Notes: generated by a model from the letters alone, not told the origin. Numbered from the stretch's first letter, positions 18,426-27,821 are shown. The stretch: 64,000 nucleotides of DNA from an uncultured Verrucomicrobiales bacterium (GCA_937901085.1 CALCHQ010000105.1:1-64000), one strand, 5' to 3'. Made by a program: numbers and translations.

Positions 18426-19235
18426 TCATTCCGCGGAGGCAGACAGGACTTCGTCCATGCTCTCGGAACGCGAGCAGCTGGCGGCATTGCGTCCTGTATT
18501 GTCCTTGACGGTGGGGTCGGCCTCAAACTGCATCAGCAGCCGGGCCATGCCGCGGTTGTCATCAATGACGGCGTGCATGAGCGGCGTGACGCCGCTTGTA
18601 TCGGCCATGTCTGGCGATGCGCCCAGTTCGAGGATGACTTCGACACTCTTGCGCTGGTTGCCGAGAACGGCGGCAATCAGCGGTGTGCGGTCGTCGTAGA
18701 TGCGGTTGAAATCGAAGCCGCCTTCCTGTTGTGCCATGATGCGGAGCAGTTCGTGGCGGCCATTTTCTGCGGCATAGATGGCTGCGCGGAGTACGACTTC
18801 CTGTGCCAGGGCGGATTCGGGCTGCGCCAGCAGGCCGCGAAGCTCCATCTTCTTGCCGAGAATGGCGGCCAGCTCCAGCAGCGTGCGGCCTTCGGCATCG
18901 GTGAGGGTGTAGGGATTCTGACCTCCCTGCTGCCATTGGGCGTTGAGCTTGTTATAGGCGTCAATCTCGGCGCGGTAATCCTTTTCCTGACGCACGCAGA
19001 CCCATGCGCAGCTGCAGAAAATGAGGTAGGTGGTGGACCAGACCACCGCCATGAGAGCCTTCCGGCGTGCCATGGCGCGGGCGATGCTGAGCAGACCGTT
19101 CACCACAAAACCGGTGACACACAGGGTCAGCAGCCAGACTTCGACGGCAGAGGGTGTTTCAATGCCCATGCTTACTTTCCAGGAAAGCAGGGCAATGACG
19201 ATGAGCAGGAGCAGTGGGTTGGCGTAGTCTTTCAT
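18426..19235 (-). CDS. Membrane protein with cytoplasmic ankyrin repeats
   Basis: A 269-residue protein: three hydrophobic segments (about residues 7-22, 32-50 and 63-80) followed by a soluble region with ankyrin-like repeats (RTLLELAA, RTPLIAAV, VTPLMHAV, each about 33-35 residues apart). It probably presents a protein-interaction surface on one side of the membrane. The gene follows the 324-residue membrane protein by 17 bases on the same strand, so the two likely form an operon. Function unknown. Confidence 0.75.
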   Translation of the reverse strand: MKDYANPLLLLIVIALLSWKVSMGIETPSAVEVWLLTLCVTGFVVNGLLSIARAMARRKALMAVVWSTTYLIFCSCAWVCVRQEKDYRAEIDAYNKLNAQWQQGGQNPYTLTDAEGRTLLELAAILGKKMELRGLLAQPESALAQEVVLRAAIYAAENGRHELLRIMAQQEGGFDFNRIYDDRTPLIAAVLGNQRKSVEVILELGASPDMADTSGVTPLMHAVIDDNRGMARLLMQFEADPTVKDNTGRNAASCSRSESMDEVLSASAE

Positions 19236-19252
19236 GGTGGGGCAGATAATCC

Positions 19253-20227
19253 TCAGGTTGTTTCAGTCTTTTCTTCAGCCTTGGGTGTGTTTTCCGCCTT
19301 GGCTTCACCGGCGGGCTTCTCTTCGGGCTTGGGGGCTTCCTCTGCCTTGGCTTCGCCGGCGGGCTTCTCTTCGGGCTTGGTTGCTTCCTCTGCCTTGGCT
19401 TCGCTGGCGGGCTTCTCTTCGGGCTTAGTCTTGACGGCAGGCTTTGTTTCAGCCTGTTTCGCTGCGGGCTTTACCTTGAGGACAGGCTTGTCTGCGCTTG
19501 CGGGTTTTTCCTCAGTCTGAGGCTTTTCTGCCGGTATTTCCTCCTTTGTTTCCTTGGCCTTGCTGGTCGGAGCGTGGCTGATGAAGGTTTCAAAGAAGGC
19601 CATGAGCAAGGCGTAAATCAGGAAGAAGGCGGCGGGAACGGCAGCAATGACCCAGGGTGTACTCTGAACCATGTTCAGGGCTTCCGGCAGCGCGGGGTCG
19701 GTGCTGTCTGCCCAGAGCTGCACAATGTAGGTGAAGAATTCCGTGATGGCGTACCACAGCCCGTAGCTGACAACGGTAGTGATGGCCACGCGTACGCAGG
19801 CGGAGGCGCAGAGCCAGCCAACAATGAAGATGAGGGTGATGATGGCAATGAGGACCGGGTAATCGGGCATGGCCTGGCAGAACTCATTGACGGTGGCATT
19901 GTGGTAGATGGCGTGGGGCAGGGCGATGGACGGCCCGAAAGCTGCATACAGACCACACGCCAGCAGGAGGATGATGGAAGCGCCGAACAGCACATTCCAG
20001 GCAGCTTCGAGAATGCGGGTGCAGGAAAAAATGCCGAGCAGCACGATGAGGGCCAGCAGAACCGTAACCGTATTGACTCCGCAGAGCAATCCGCAGAGGG
20101 CACCGGGTGTCACCGAATCACAGAACTGGGCGAGTGTGATGGTGGGGGAAGCCTGCAGGTAGAGCGCGAGGGCCAGTAGAATGACAGCGCTGAAAACAAC
20201 GCGGGAGAGAATAGCCAATGCTTTCAT
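19253..20227 (-). CDS. Membrane protein with long Lys/Glu/Pro/Ala-rich tail
   Basis: A 324-residue protein. Residues 1-210 contain about six hydrophobic segments; residues 215-324 form a highly charged tail of repeating units such as EEKPAGEAKAEEAPKP, which should be unstructured and extended. The tail repeats at DNA level (about 19290-19430). No known family was recognised. Co-oriented with the ankyrin membrane protein downstream, which suggests a joint function at the membrane. Confidence 0.7.
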   Translation of the reverse strand: MKALAILSRVVFSAVILLALALYLQASPTITLAQFCDSVTPGALCGLLCGVNTVTVLLALIVLLGIFSCTRILEAAWNVLFGASIILLLACGLYAAFGPSIALPHAIYHNATVNEFCQAMPDYPVLIAIITLIFIVGWLCASACVRVAITTVVSYGLWYAITEFFTYIVQLWADSTDPALPEALNMVQSTPWVIAAVPAAFFLIYALLMAFFETFISHAPTSKAKETKEEIPAEKPQTEEKPASADKPVLKVKPAAKQAETKPAVKTKPEEKPASEAKAEEATKPEEKPAGEAKAEEAPKPEEKPAGEAKAENTPKAEEKTETT

Positions 20228-20236
20228 GACCTGACC

Positions 20237-20265
20237 ATTTTAGGCAATAGGCGCCGCTGCGTCAA
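20237..20265 (-). promoter_or_regulatory. Promoter of the two membrane-protein genes, nearly leaderless
   Basis: TTGACG, 17-base spacer, TAAAAT on the minus strand; nine bases from the -10 box to the ATG at 20227. Confidence 0.6.
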
Positions 20266-20308
20266 GGTAAAATGGCTTCAGTACGCGTATTTGTAGACTC
20301 TGAAAATC

Positions 20309-20337
20309 AAAAAACCGCCCTAGGCGGCGGTTTTTTT
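20309..20337 (-). terminator. Terminator downstream of tRNA-Arg
   Basis: An A-run and T-run flanked GC stem (CCGCC with GGCGG, loop CTAGGC). The flanking A and T runs make it usable in both directions; it lies 15 bases after the 3' end of the tRNA. Confidence 0.75.
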
Positions 20338-20352
20338 ATTCTGTTGTCTGTA

Positions 20353-20424
20353 TAGCCCCGGCGGGAATCGAACCCACATCTAAGGTACCGGAAACCTTCG
20401 TCCTATCCATTGAACGACGGAGCC
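20353..20424 (-). tRNA. tRNA-Arg (anticodon CCG)
   Basis: The minus strand folds as a cloverleaf: acceptor GGCTCCG with CGGGGCT (two G-U pairs), D arm GTTC/GGAC, anticodon stem AAGGT/ACCTT with loop TTCCGGT (anticodon CCG, reads CGG), and T arm GTGGG-TTCGATT-CCCGC. CCA is not encoded. It has a promoter at 20439-20467 and its own terminator. Confidence 0.92.
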
Positions 20425-20438
20425 TCGTAACGCGCTCC

Positions 20439-20467
20439 ATGATGCCATAGTCTGGAACAGGTGTCAA
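20439..20467 (-). promoter_or_regulatory. tRNA-Arg promoter
   Basis: Consensus -35 TTGACA, 17-base spacer, CATCAT on the minus strand, about 14 bases before the mature 5' end. Confidence 0.55.
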
Positions 20468-20538
20468 GAGATGAAGTCTGACATGATGAGGACACTTTGA
20501 CCAGCGGGCGTTTTTTGGTAGGTGAGAGGAAATTTGTG

Positions 20539-20567
20539 TTGACTCTCAGGCCATGAATCTATATACT
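20539..20567 (+). promoter_or_regulatory. gapA promoter
   Basis: TTGACT, 17-base spacer, TATACT: one of the best matches in the window. The leader of about 62 bases holds a GC-rich hairpin (GCCCGG-TTGG-CCGGGC, 20585-20600). Confidence 0.75.
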
Positions 20568-20635
20568 TACTCTTGCCTTGCCAGGCCCGGTTGGCCGGGC
20601 GGGTCTAAACTTAAAAAACCATATAAAACACAACT

Positions 20636-21640
<1,005 letters not shown>

Positions 21641-21674
21641 TAGCTCAGGTATCGCCAAAGCCTATTTGACAAGG

Positions 21675-21706
21675 CCGGCAGGTTCTCAGGAACCTGCCGG
21701 TTTCTT
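21675..21706 (+). terminator. Terminator of gapA
   Basis: An 11-base-pair perfect stem (CCGGCAGGTTC/GAACCTGCCGG, loop TCAG) followed by TTTCTT. Confidence 0.85.
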
Positions 21707-21746
21707 GCTATTCCTGCCGCACACACAATTTGCGCTAACTTTTTCT

Positions 21747-21773
21747 TGCTATTCAGCCCGCCGGGTGTAGAAT
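21747..21773 (+). promoter_or_regulatory. Promoter of the 21781 lipoprotein gene
   Basis: TTGCTA, 15-base spacer, TAGAAT. The -10 box ends seven bases before an in-frame GTG at 21781, which argues against the upstream ATG at 21772 because that codon lies inside the -10 box. Confidence 0.5.
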
Positions 21774-21780
21774 GGAAGTC

Positions 21781-22194
21781 GTGCTTACGATGAAATCTCT
21801 TTTCAACATGATGAGTGTGGTGGCGCTGGCCAGTCTGCTTCCGGCCTGTTCCGATTCGGCAGAGGGTGTGTGGCAGGGCGAATGCTGTAACGATACCATT
21901 GGCGGCAGCAAGTCCGGTATCAAGATGAGCATGAAGCAGAAAGAAGACAAGGTGGAGGGTGTGCTGGTGCTGCAGGATGAGCTTTATGGCAGCGGCCATT
22001 TTGTCGGCTACGTCAATGGCAAGGATGTGACCATCCGTTCCGAGGGCGATACCCAGACGTTTGTGAACATTACCTGGACAGGCAAGATGAAGGATGGTGT
22101 CTACAAGGGTACCTACCGTGTGGAGCCTACTCCCTCTGCTGCGTTGCTGGGCAAGCAGGTGCAGAAAGGCACGTTCATTCTGCACAAGCAGTAA
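21781..22194 (+). CDS. Small lipoprotein of unknown function
   Basis: A protein of about 137 residues with a signal peptide and lipobox LLPAC, then a compact domain starting GVWQGEC with many beta-strand-like segments. The pattern (GxWxG ... FxG) resembles small lipocalin- or DUF-type extracytoplasmic beta barrels, but the family was not identified. Start is either the GTG at 21781, seven bases after the -10 box, or the ATG at 21790. It lies between gapA and an EamA permease on the same strand. Confidence 0.65.
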   Translation: MLTMKSLFNMMSVVALASLLPACSDSAEGVWQGECCNDTIGGSKSGIKMSMKQKEDKVEGVLVLQDELYGSGHFVGYVNGKDVTIRSEGDTQTFVNITWTGKMKDGVYKGTYRVEPTPSAALLGKQVQKGTFILHKQ

Positions 22195-22279
22195 ATAGCT
22201 GGCTTTGCCCATGAATGCAAGGGCGCAGTTGCATGTCCGCCTTGTCGGCAGCTGCCATCCCTACAGCTCGGCAATTCTC

Positions 22280-23164
22280 ATGACTCGGCATCGAGCCCAT
22301 CTGGTCACCCTGGCTGCCTTCCTGTGCTTCGGGCTCATGAGCCCGCTGTGCAAATGGGCGATGGAGGGCGGACTTATCAGCGGCGTGAGCATGGCCGCCT
22401 TCCGGCTCTGCGGGGCAGCCGCTCTTTTCTGGCTGGCCTCCCTGAGTGTGCCCCGGCAGCCGATTGAGCGCCGCGACTGGAAGTCTCTGGTCATCATGTC
22501 GCTCTGTGGTATGGGTATCAACCAGTTCTGTTATGTGCTGGGTGTGCAGTATACCTCGCCCACCAATGCCTGTGTCGTAACCACCAGTACCCCGGTTTTC
22601 ACCTTTGTCCTGTCGGCCCTCTTTCTGGGAGCCGCCGTTACGCTGCGGCGCGTGACCGGGCTGGCCATTGCCGCCACGGGTGCGTTGATTCTGATTCTGG
22701 GTTCTCAGCAGCATGGGGGGCGCGGCGGCTCTCCCCTGGGCGATGCTATCTGCCTCTTCTCCCAGTTCTCTGTCTCATTCTACTTTGTCTTTTTCAGCGG
22801 CGTCATCAAGAAATACCATCCTCTGATACTCATGCGCTGGCTCTTTCTCATCTCTGCCGTGCTGACCGCACCTTTCTGGGCGGTGGAAATCCTCGGCATG
22901 CCCTGGGGGCAGCTCGGCTCGCCGGAAATTCTCGGCACCGCCTATGTGGTGTTCTTCGGCTCCTTTGTCAGCTACCTGCTCATGATTGTCGGGCAGCGGT
23001 ATCTTGAACCACCTGTCGTGACCGCCTACAATTACATTCAGCCTGCTATTGCCGCCTTGGTCGGGATTCTGCTGGGGGTAGACGCGCTCAACTGGCAGAA
23101 AGTCGCCGCCGTGGTGCTGATTGCGGCCGGTGTCTGGGCGATTTCTCGTAAATCTGCGGCCTGA
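22280..23164 (+). CDS. EamA/DMT family permease
   Basis: About 294 residues with ten predicted membrane helices in two EamA halves (each with a conserved first helix, AAFLCFGLMSPLCKWA near residue 10 and again near GDAICLFSQFSVSFY). Drug/metabolite transporter superfamily proteins export amino acids, nucleotides or other small metabolites; the substrate is not readable. ATG at 22280 was preferred over in-frame starts further up (22205, 22211) because they add a polar stretch in front of helix 1. Confidence 0.85.
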   Translation: MTRHRAHLVTLAAFLCFGLMSPLCKWAMEGGLISGVSMAAFRLCGAAALFWLASLSVPRQPIERRDWKSLVIMSLCGMGINQFCYVLGVQYTSPTNACVVTTSTPVFTFVLSALFLGAAVTLRRVTGLAIAATGALILILGSQQHGGRGGSPLGDAICLFSQFSVSFYFVFFSGVIKKYHPLILMRWLFLISAVLTAPFWAVEILGMPWGQLGSPEILGTAYVVFFGSFVSYLLMIVGQRYLEPPVVTAYNYIQPAIAALVGILLGVDALNWQKVAAVVLIAAGVWAISRKSAA

Positions 23165-23168
23165 GTTC

Positions 23169-23197
23169 TTGACCTGCCGTGCATGTTATCCTATAAT
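23169..23197 (+). promoter_or_regulatory. Consensus promoter, leaderless at 23204
   Basis: TTGACC, exactly 17 bases, TATAAT. The -10 box ends six bases before the ATG at 23204. The in-frame ATG at 23183 lies inside the promoter spacer and cannot be used on this transcript. Confidence 0.75.
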
Positions 23198-23203
23198 GCG
23201 AGC

Positions 23204-23647
23204 ATGATGATGCTGGCCGCAACGATACAGAGCAAAATCCTGGATGTCATTCCCCTCCTGCTCACCTACGTGTGCTTCGGCATGGCCCTGGGCTTGTTCC
23301 TGCGCTGTGTGCGTATGATCCGGAAGCGCTATCACATGCGACACGAGGGGCTTCATGCTTCCTCTGCCGTGCTGCGCCACAAGATGAACGGTGAAGCTTA
23401 CTACCTGCCGGTGTTCTCGTACAGCGGCGCACACGGTGAAGTACTCGATATCATGGGTGAGGAAAGCTATGCCACCGAGGCCGAGGCCTTGCAGGCGCAC
23501 CGTCCCCCTGTTTATGCCGATGAACGCCCCGATGCCGGTGTTGAGCGCAGTTCTCTCTTCCTCTTTGTCCGCCCGCTCGTGATGCTGCTGTGCAGCCTTC
23601 TCTTCATCGGCGGCATGGTGGCCTCGATGATGCTCATGCTCGACTAA
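23204..23647 (+). CDS. Small two-helix membrane protein, DUF3592-like
   Basis: A 147-residue protein with an N-terminal membrane helix (about residues 12-33), a soluble middle part with a YYLPVFSYS element typical of DUF3592-type proteins, and a C-terminal helix (about 122-145). The start at 23204 is fixed by the promoter directly upstream. Function unknown. A GNAT gene follows after nine bases. Confidence 0.65.
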   Translation: MMMLAATIQSKILDVIPLLLTYVCFGMALGLFLRCVRMIRKRYHMRHEGLHASSAVLRHKMNGEAYYLPVFSYSGAHGEVLDIMGEESYATEAEALQAHRPPVYADERPDAGVERSSLFLFVRPLVMLLCSLLFIGGMVASMMLMLD

Positions 23648-23656
23648 TCCCGCGCC

Positions 23657-24193
23657 ATGTTGCCTGCCGGATACAGCATGCGGTTAGCCCAGAGTGCCGA
23701 ATTTCCGGCCGTGCGGGCATTTTATGACCAGTTGATTGATGACATGGCGTCTTTGCCCCACCACCCCATGTGGGAAAGGGGCGGGCATCCCTCTGATGCC
23801 TATATCCGCGACGCGATGGAGCGCGGTGAACTCTGGTTGGCCGAAAAGGATGGTGACATAGCCGGTGTTCTCATCGTGAATCATGCTGCCAATGAGGGCT
23901 ACCGCGCTGTCAGCTGGAAGGTGGTGGCGGCAGAAGGCGAATACAGCATCGTGCATGCCTTTGGCGTATCGACCCGGCACCGGGGTATCGGTCTGGGCTC
24001 GGCCATGATGCACTTCATCATCGACCGTGTGCGTTCCGCCGGGCAGAAAGCGCTGCGCCTCGATCTCATAGACCTCAACAAACCTGCCGAACGCGTTTAC
24101 CAGAAGCTGGGTTTCCGCAAATGCGGCGAAATCAGCCTCTACTACCCGGAAGTCAGCTGGCAGCTGTTCCATATGTACGAACTGCCCCTCTGA
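23657..24193 (+). CDS. GNAT family N-acetyltransferase
   Basis: A 178-residue acetyltransferase that would transfer an acetyl group from acetyl-CoA to an amine. The acetyl-CoA loop is visible as VSTRHRGIGLGSAMMHF (about residues 108-124), followed by LRLDLIDLNKPAERVYQKLGFRKCG, the usual beta-5/alpha-4 part. Substrate unknown. Probably co-transcribed with the membrane protein upstream. Confidence 0.85.
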   Translation: MLPAGYSMRLAQSAEFPAVRAFYDQLIDDMASLPHHPMWERGGHPSDAYIRDAMERGELWLAEKDGDIAGVLIVNHAANEGYRAVSWKVVAAEGEYSIVHAFGVSTRHRGIGLGSAMMHFIIDRVRSAGQKALRLDLIDLNKPAERVYQKLGFRKCGEISLYYPEVSWQLFHMYELPL

Positions 24194-24201
24194 AACATGG
24201 A

Positions 24202-24237
24202 AAGCGCATCCTTTACAGGATGCGCTTCCGTTTGTTC
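24202..24237 (+). terminator. Terminator after the GNAT gene
   Basis: An 11-base-pair perfect stem (AAGCGCATCCT/AGGATGCGCTT, loop TTAC) followed by a T-rich stretch; lies between convergent genes. Confidence 0.7.
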
Positions 24238-24261
24238 GTCTCTCTTATGTTCTTGCTCCTG

Positions 24262-24711
24262 TTACAGAGCAGGAATTTTCGGGGTGGGGACATCTCCCTC
24301 GCCCTTGAAATCAGTAGCGGGCAGCCAGGTCTGGTTGCGGCCCAGGAATGCAATTTTGCCGCGCACGATGAGCTTCTTGCCCTCGCGCCACATCTCACAG
24401 CCATAGACCTTGCCCTTGGTGGGGTCGAGAATCTCACCTCCGCTGTAGGTGTCGCCGTCTTTCTCCAGATCCCAGATAATGGTGAGGCCCTTCACAGCAG
24501 GGTTGCCCTTGATTTTGGCCTTGGCAGAAGGATCTTTGAGCAGCTTGACCACACGGCCGTAGTATTTGCCCTGGTACTCGTACACCTGCACCACGCTCTT
24601 GGCTTCCTTGGTCTCGTCATCGATGGTGGTCCAGTAGCCGGTGATGTTGGCTGTGGCCTGGGTCACAAGGGCACAGAGCCCCACGAAAGCAGTCAGAATG
24701 AGTTTCTTCAT
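24262..24711 (-). CDS. DUF2147 family secreted protein
   Basis: A 149-residue protein with a signal peptide (cleavage likely after the ATA at about residue 21) and a single DUF2147 domain: GYWTTIDDETKEAKSVVQVYE at the front and GEILDPTKGKVYGCEMW in the middle are characteristic. Members are periplasmic or outer-membrane-associated beta proteins of unknown function. Monocistronic with its own promoter. Confidence 0.85.
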   Translation of the reverse strand: MKKLILTAFVGLCALVTQATANITGYWTTIDDETKEAKSVVQVYEYQGKYYGRVVKLLKDPSAKAKIKGNPAVKGLTIIWDLEKDGDTYSGGEILDPTKGKVYGCEMWREGKKLIVRGKIAFLGRNQTWLPATDFKGEGDVPTPKIPAL

Positions 24712-24775
24712 GAGAGTTCTATTTCTATTGGTTTATGTTGGTTGACCTACAAAAGCTAGAGTAGGCTCTACCCGG

Positions 24776-24804
24776 AACATACAGTAAATCTAGAGTATGG
24801 TCAA
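24776..24804 (-). promoter_or_regulatory. Promoter of the DUF2147 gene
   Basis: TTGACC, 17-base spacer, TATGTT on the minus strand; leader about 57 bases. Two CTAGAGTA copies (24766-24773 and 24790-24797) flank the -10 box and could be operator half-sites. Confidence 0.5.
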
Positions 24805-24946
24805 GCTTAAAATTTGAAAAGTAAAATTTTATTTTGATAAGCAGCCTTCCTGAAATAAGCGTCGCGATGTTCTTAACGGTTGACGCTTATTTGTTATTGT
24901 TTGATAACAATTTTGTCTGCCGACAGAGGGGACGATGCCGCTTATT

Positions 24947-26287
24947 TTACTCCTGTTCCTTGCGGTGCAGGGCGAGCTGGCGAACGAAGTAGAGGGGCAG
25001 GCCGAAGAGTAGAATGAGGAGCAGGGGGGTGAAGACGTAGAGATACAGGCGCAGGTAGAGCGTGCAGGTTTCATCCCCGGCATCTGCACCCAGCTTCCAC
25101 CAATGGTAAGTGGCGGTGGGATTCCAGGTGAGGGAGGAGGTGGGGTCAAGATGCAGCAGTCCTCGGCGCGCCATGGCGGCGGGGTAGCCGCGGTTGCTGG
25201 CGGTGATGTAGTATTCATCTGCCAGGGCACCTTCGCCCACGCTGTCATAGTAACGTCCCAGTTCGTAGGGAGCAAAGGGGCTTTCGAGCATGGAATCGGC
25301 ATATTGCAGAATCTTGAGGCCTTCTGCCGAATCCTCTTCCACACCTTCACCGAAAATGAGCATGGAACCGGCTTTTACGGCGGCATCGGCGTGCCCTTGC
25401 AGGGCTGCGGAGCGGTAAGCTGCCAGTGCTTCTTCGTGCTTGCCTGCTTCCTGCAGCATCCAGGCGTGGTGGTAGAGGGCGGCAGGCACCTGGGCAGCTA
25501 CGGCCTGGTTTAGGTATTGCTGCCCCTTTGCTTCATTTTTGGGAATGCCTTTGCCTTTCAAATAGGCATCTGCCGCCACATAGGCCATCTGGGCGTCCTT
25601 GCCCTGGGTGGCCAGCTGTTCGGCGTAGGTCAGAGCTTTTGCTTCATCTGCCGCCGTGCCGAGGCCCTGGGTGTATACCTTGAAGAGCTGGTAAGCGGCG
25701 GGCAGCGTGCCTGCGGCGGCGGCTTTTTCCAGATTGGCTATGCCTGCGGCAGTGTTCTGGGGGCAGCCGAGAGCGTTGAGTTCCATGAACCCCTGCCAGT
25801 AGAGGGCTTCGTTATCCCCACCGGCTGCCATCGTGGAGTAGGCCGCATAGGCTTTTGCGTAGGCAGAGCGGGCGGCCTCATGGCTGTTCTGCCTGGTGTA
25901 CAGGTCTCCGAGGATGTAGGCGGCGGAGGGTTCGCCCGCCGCAGAGAGGCGGTTGTACCAGTCGATGCTGCGCTGCGCATCGGCGGGGATGACCTCATCC
26001 CCGGTCATGAACAGGCGCGCGAGCATCCACATGGCTTTCTGGTCGCCGGCGTTGCCTTTTTCGGTGAGATTGGCAATGAGCTTATCGGCCCAGGCGGCAG
26101 CCTGTACGCTGTGCCCTTTGAGCGCATAGCGCAGGTAGAGCTGGCGTTGGGAATAGGCATCTCCTTTTTCAGCTTCGGTTTTGAGCTGTGCTACGCTGTT
26201 TTCCATGCGTTCATCGGCGCAGGAAAGGTTGTCTGCTGCCAGCAGGGGCAGGGCAAGCAGGGCTGCGAGAATCCAGGTGTGTTTCAT
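24947..26287 (-). CDS. Sel1-like repeat protein with C-terminal membrane anchor
   Basis: A 446-residue protein: signal peptide (cleavage near residue 18), then about ten Sel1/TPR-like helical repeats (for example YILGDLYTRQNSHEAARSAY, AVAAQVPAALYHHAWMLQEA) and a C-terminal hydrophobic helix (about residues 418-436) with a basic end. Such solenoids scaffold protein complexes, here probably in the periplasm. A TATCAT box seven bases before the ATG suggests a leaderless transcript, though the -35 is poor. Confidence 0.8.
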   Translation of the reverse strand: MKHTWILAALLALPLLAADNLSCADERMENSVAQLKTEAEKGDAYSQRQLYLRYALKGHSVQAAAWADKLIANLTEKGNAGDQKAMWMLARLFMTGDEVIPADAQRSIDWYNRLSAAGEPSAAYILGDLYTRQNSHEAARSAYAKAYAAYSTMAAGGDNEALYWQGFMELNALGCPQNTAAGIANLEKAAAAGTLPAAYQLFKVYTQGLGTAADEAKALTYAEQLATQGKDAQMAYVAADAYLKGKGIPKNEAKGQQYLNQAVAAQVPAALYHHAWMLQEAGKHEEALAAYRSAALQGHADAAVKAGSMLIFGEGVEEDSAEGLKILQYADSMLESPFAPYELGRYYDSVGEGALADEYYITASNRGYPAAMARRGLLHLDPTSSLTWNPTATYHWWKLGADAGDETCTLYLRLYLYVFTPLLLILLFGLPLYFVRQLALHRKEQE

Positions 26288-26386
26288 GGTGGGTATGATA
26301 TGGGAGACAGAGGACTGGGCTTTTGCGTTGAATGAAAAACCGGTGCTGACCTGGTAAAATCAGCACCGGTGGTGAGGGAATATGGC

Positions 26387-27796
26387 TTACTCGCCGCGGC
26401 GGAATCCGCCGAACTTGCGGCCACCACCGTTGCGGTTGAACGGCTTGCGGTCGCCATTGAAGCTGCGGCGTTCGCCAAAGGGCTTGCGGTCGCGGTCACC
26501 GAAGGAGCGGCGCTCGCCGAAGGGCTTGCGGTCACGGTCGCCAAAGGAGCGGCGCTCGCCGAAGGGCTTGCGCTCGTTATCGCCGAAAGAGCGGCGCTCG
26601 CCGAAGGACTTGCGGTCGCGGTCACCGAAGGAGCGGCGCTCGCCGAAAGGCTTGCGGTCACGGTCGCCAAAGGCGCGGCGCTCGCCGAAAGGCTTGCGGT
26701 CACGGTCGCCAAAGGGGCGGCGCTCGCCGAAGGGCTTGCGGTCGCGGTCACCGAAGGAGCGGCGTTCGCCGAAAGACTTGCGGTCACGGTCGCCAAAGCT
26801 GCGGCGCTCGCCAAAGCTGCGGCTGTCTTCGCGGCGGTTGCGCGGGGCGCGTCCAAAGGGTCGGCGGCTGTCTTCGCGATCAGGTTCATAGGCTTCACCC
26901 TCGGTGAACTTGGTGGCAATGCCCAGGGCTTCTTCCTCCGTTTCAAAGTCGGCGGGGTTGAAGACATAGTTGTCATCGTTATCTTCCTCTACCTGCTTGC
27001 CGGCAATCGGTGTGGGACGCGGTTTGAACACCTGCTTGGCACCCACGAGCCCCTTGCGGCGGCGCGGGTTGGTGCCGGCTTGTTCAATCTGCTCGGCGCT
27101 CATGAGCTGGCAATGCCCCGGTTCCAGGTCGCCACCCCAGAGGGAGCCGATGCGCACGCGCACCAGCTTCTTGACGCGTAGGCCGAGGCAGGCAAACATC
27201 TGGCGCACCTGGCGCTTCAGCCCCTGTTCCAGCACGACGCAGGCGCGGCGGGCCGAGAGGCGGGAGACATATTTGGCCTTGGCTTGCCCTTCGGGGATGC
27301 GGACTCCCTTGAGCAGCTGGATAAGGACGCTGCTGTCGAATGCCTGGTCGAGCGTGACCCAGTATTCCTTTTCTACACCACCGCTGGGGTGGGCGAGGCT
27401 CTGGCACATGCTGCCGTTGTTGGTGAAGATGAGCAGGCCTTCGCTGTCGGCATCCAGACGGCCGACGTAGTTGGCGTGGCGGTATTTGGCCGGCAGCAGG
27501 TCGTAGACGGTGCCGATGGCACCCTGGGCATCGCGGCTGCAGACGTAGCCGCGCGGTTTGTTAAGCAGGATGACAACTTCCTCCTGCGGGATGGCGCGGC
27601 TGCCGTCCACTTTCACAAAGTCAGTGGGCATGACGCGCAGGCCAGGGGTATCTACGGCTTTGCCGTTGACTTCGACGCGCCCTTCTGCAATGAGGCGGTC
27701 TGCGGCGCGGCGGCTCTCGTAACCGCACATGGCCAGAAATTTGTTGAGGCGCACGCTGCCTTCTGGCGCGGCGGGGTAGCCATTATCTTCAGACAT
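26387..27796 (-). CDS. RsuA/RluB-type pseudouridine synthase with repetitive Arg/Phe/Gly tail
   Basis: A 469-residue protein. Residues 15-70 are an S4 RNA-binding domain (RLNKFLAMCGYESRR); residues 75-250 are a pseudouridine synthase domain with the catalytic motif GRLDADSEGLL and LEQGLKRQVRQMF. These enzymes isomerise specific uridines in rRNA. From about residue 315 the protein is a low-complexity tail of roughly nine 14-residue units like FGERRSFGDRDRKP. The core alone would be about 250-300 residues, so the tail nearly doubles the protein and probably adds RNA affinity. Confidence 0.88.
   Translation of the reverse strand: MSEDNGYPAAPEGSVRLNKFLAMCGYESRRAADRLIAEGRVEVNGKAVDTPGLRVMPTDFVKVDGSRAIPQEEVVILLNKPRGYVCSRDAQGAIGTVYDLLPAKYRHANYVGRLDADSEGLLIFTNNGSMCQSLAHPSGGVEKEYWVTLDQAFDSSVLIQLLKGVRIPEGQAKAKYVSRLSARRACVVLEQGLKRQVRQMFACLGLRVKKLVRVRIGSLWGGDLEPGHCQLMSAEQIEQAGTNPRRRKGLVGAKQVFKPRPTPIAGKQVEEDNDDNYVFNPADFETEEEALGIATKFTEGEAYEPDREDSRRPFGRAPRNRREDSRSFGERRSFGDRDRKSFGERRSFGDRDRKPFGERRPFGDRDRKPFGERRAFGDRDRKPFGERRSFGDRDRKSFGERRSFGDNERKPFGERRSFGDRDRKPFGERRSFGDRDRKPFGERRSFNGDRKPFNRNGGGRKFGGFRRGE
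26440..26830 (-). repeat. 42-base tandem repeats encoding the pseudouridine synthase tail
   Basis: About nine head-to-tail units with a period of 42 bases (for example units at 26481, 26523 and 26565), differing at single bases. Entirely coding and in frame. Confidence 0.9.
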
Positions 27797-27821
27797 AGTG
27801 GATTTTTTCTAAGCTTTTGTG

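Noticed and set aside
22205..22279. Longer N-terminus for the EamA permease starting at 22205
   Set aside because: It adds a polar stretch ahead of the first helix without any start signal; the ATG at 22280 places helix 1 normally.
26440..26830. Regular repeats that could suggest a CRISPR array (also 8981-9175)
   Set aside because: The units are contiguous without unique spacers, have periods of 42 and 39 (multiples of three) and are translated in frame.
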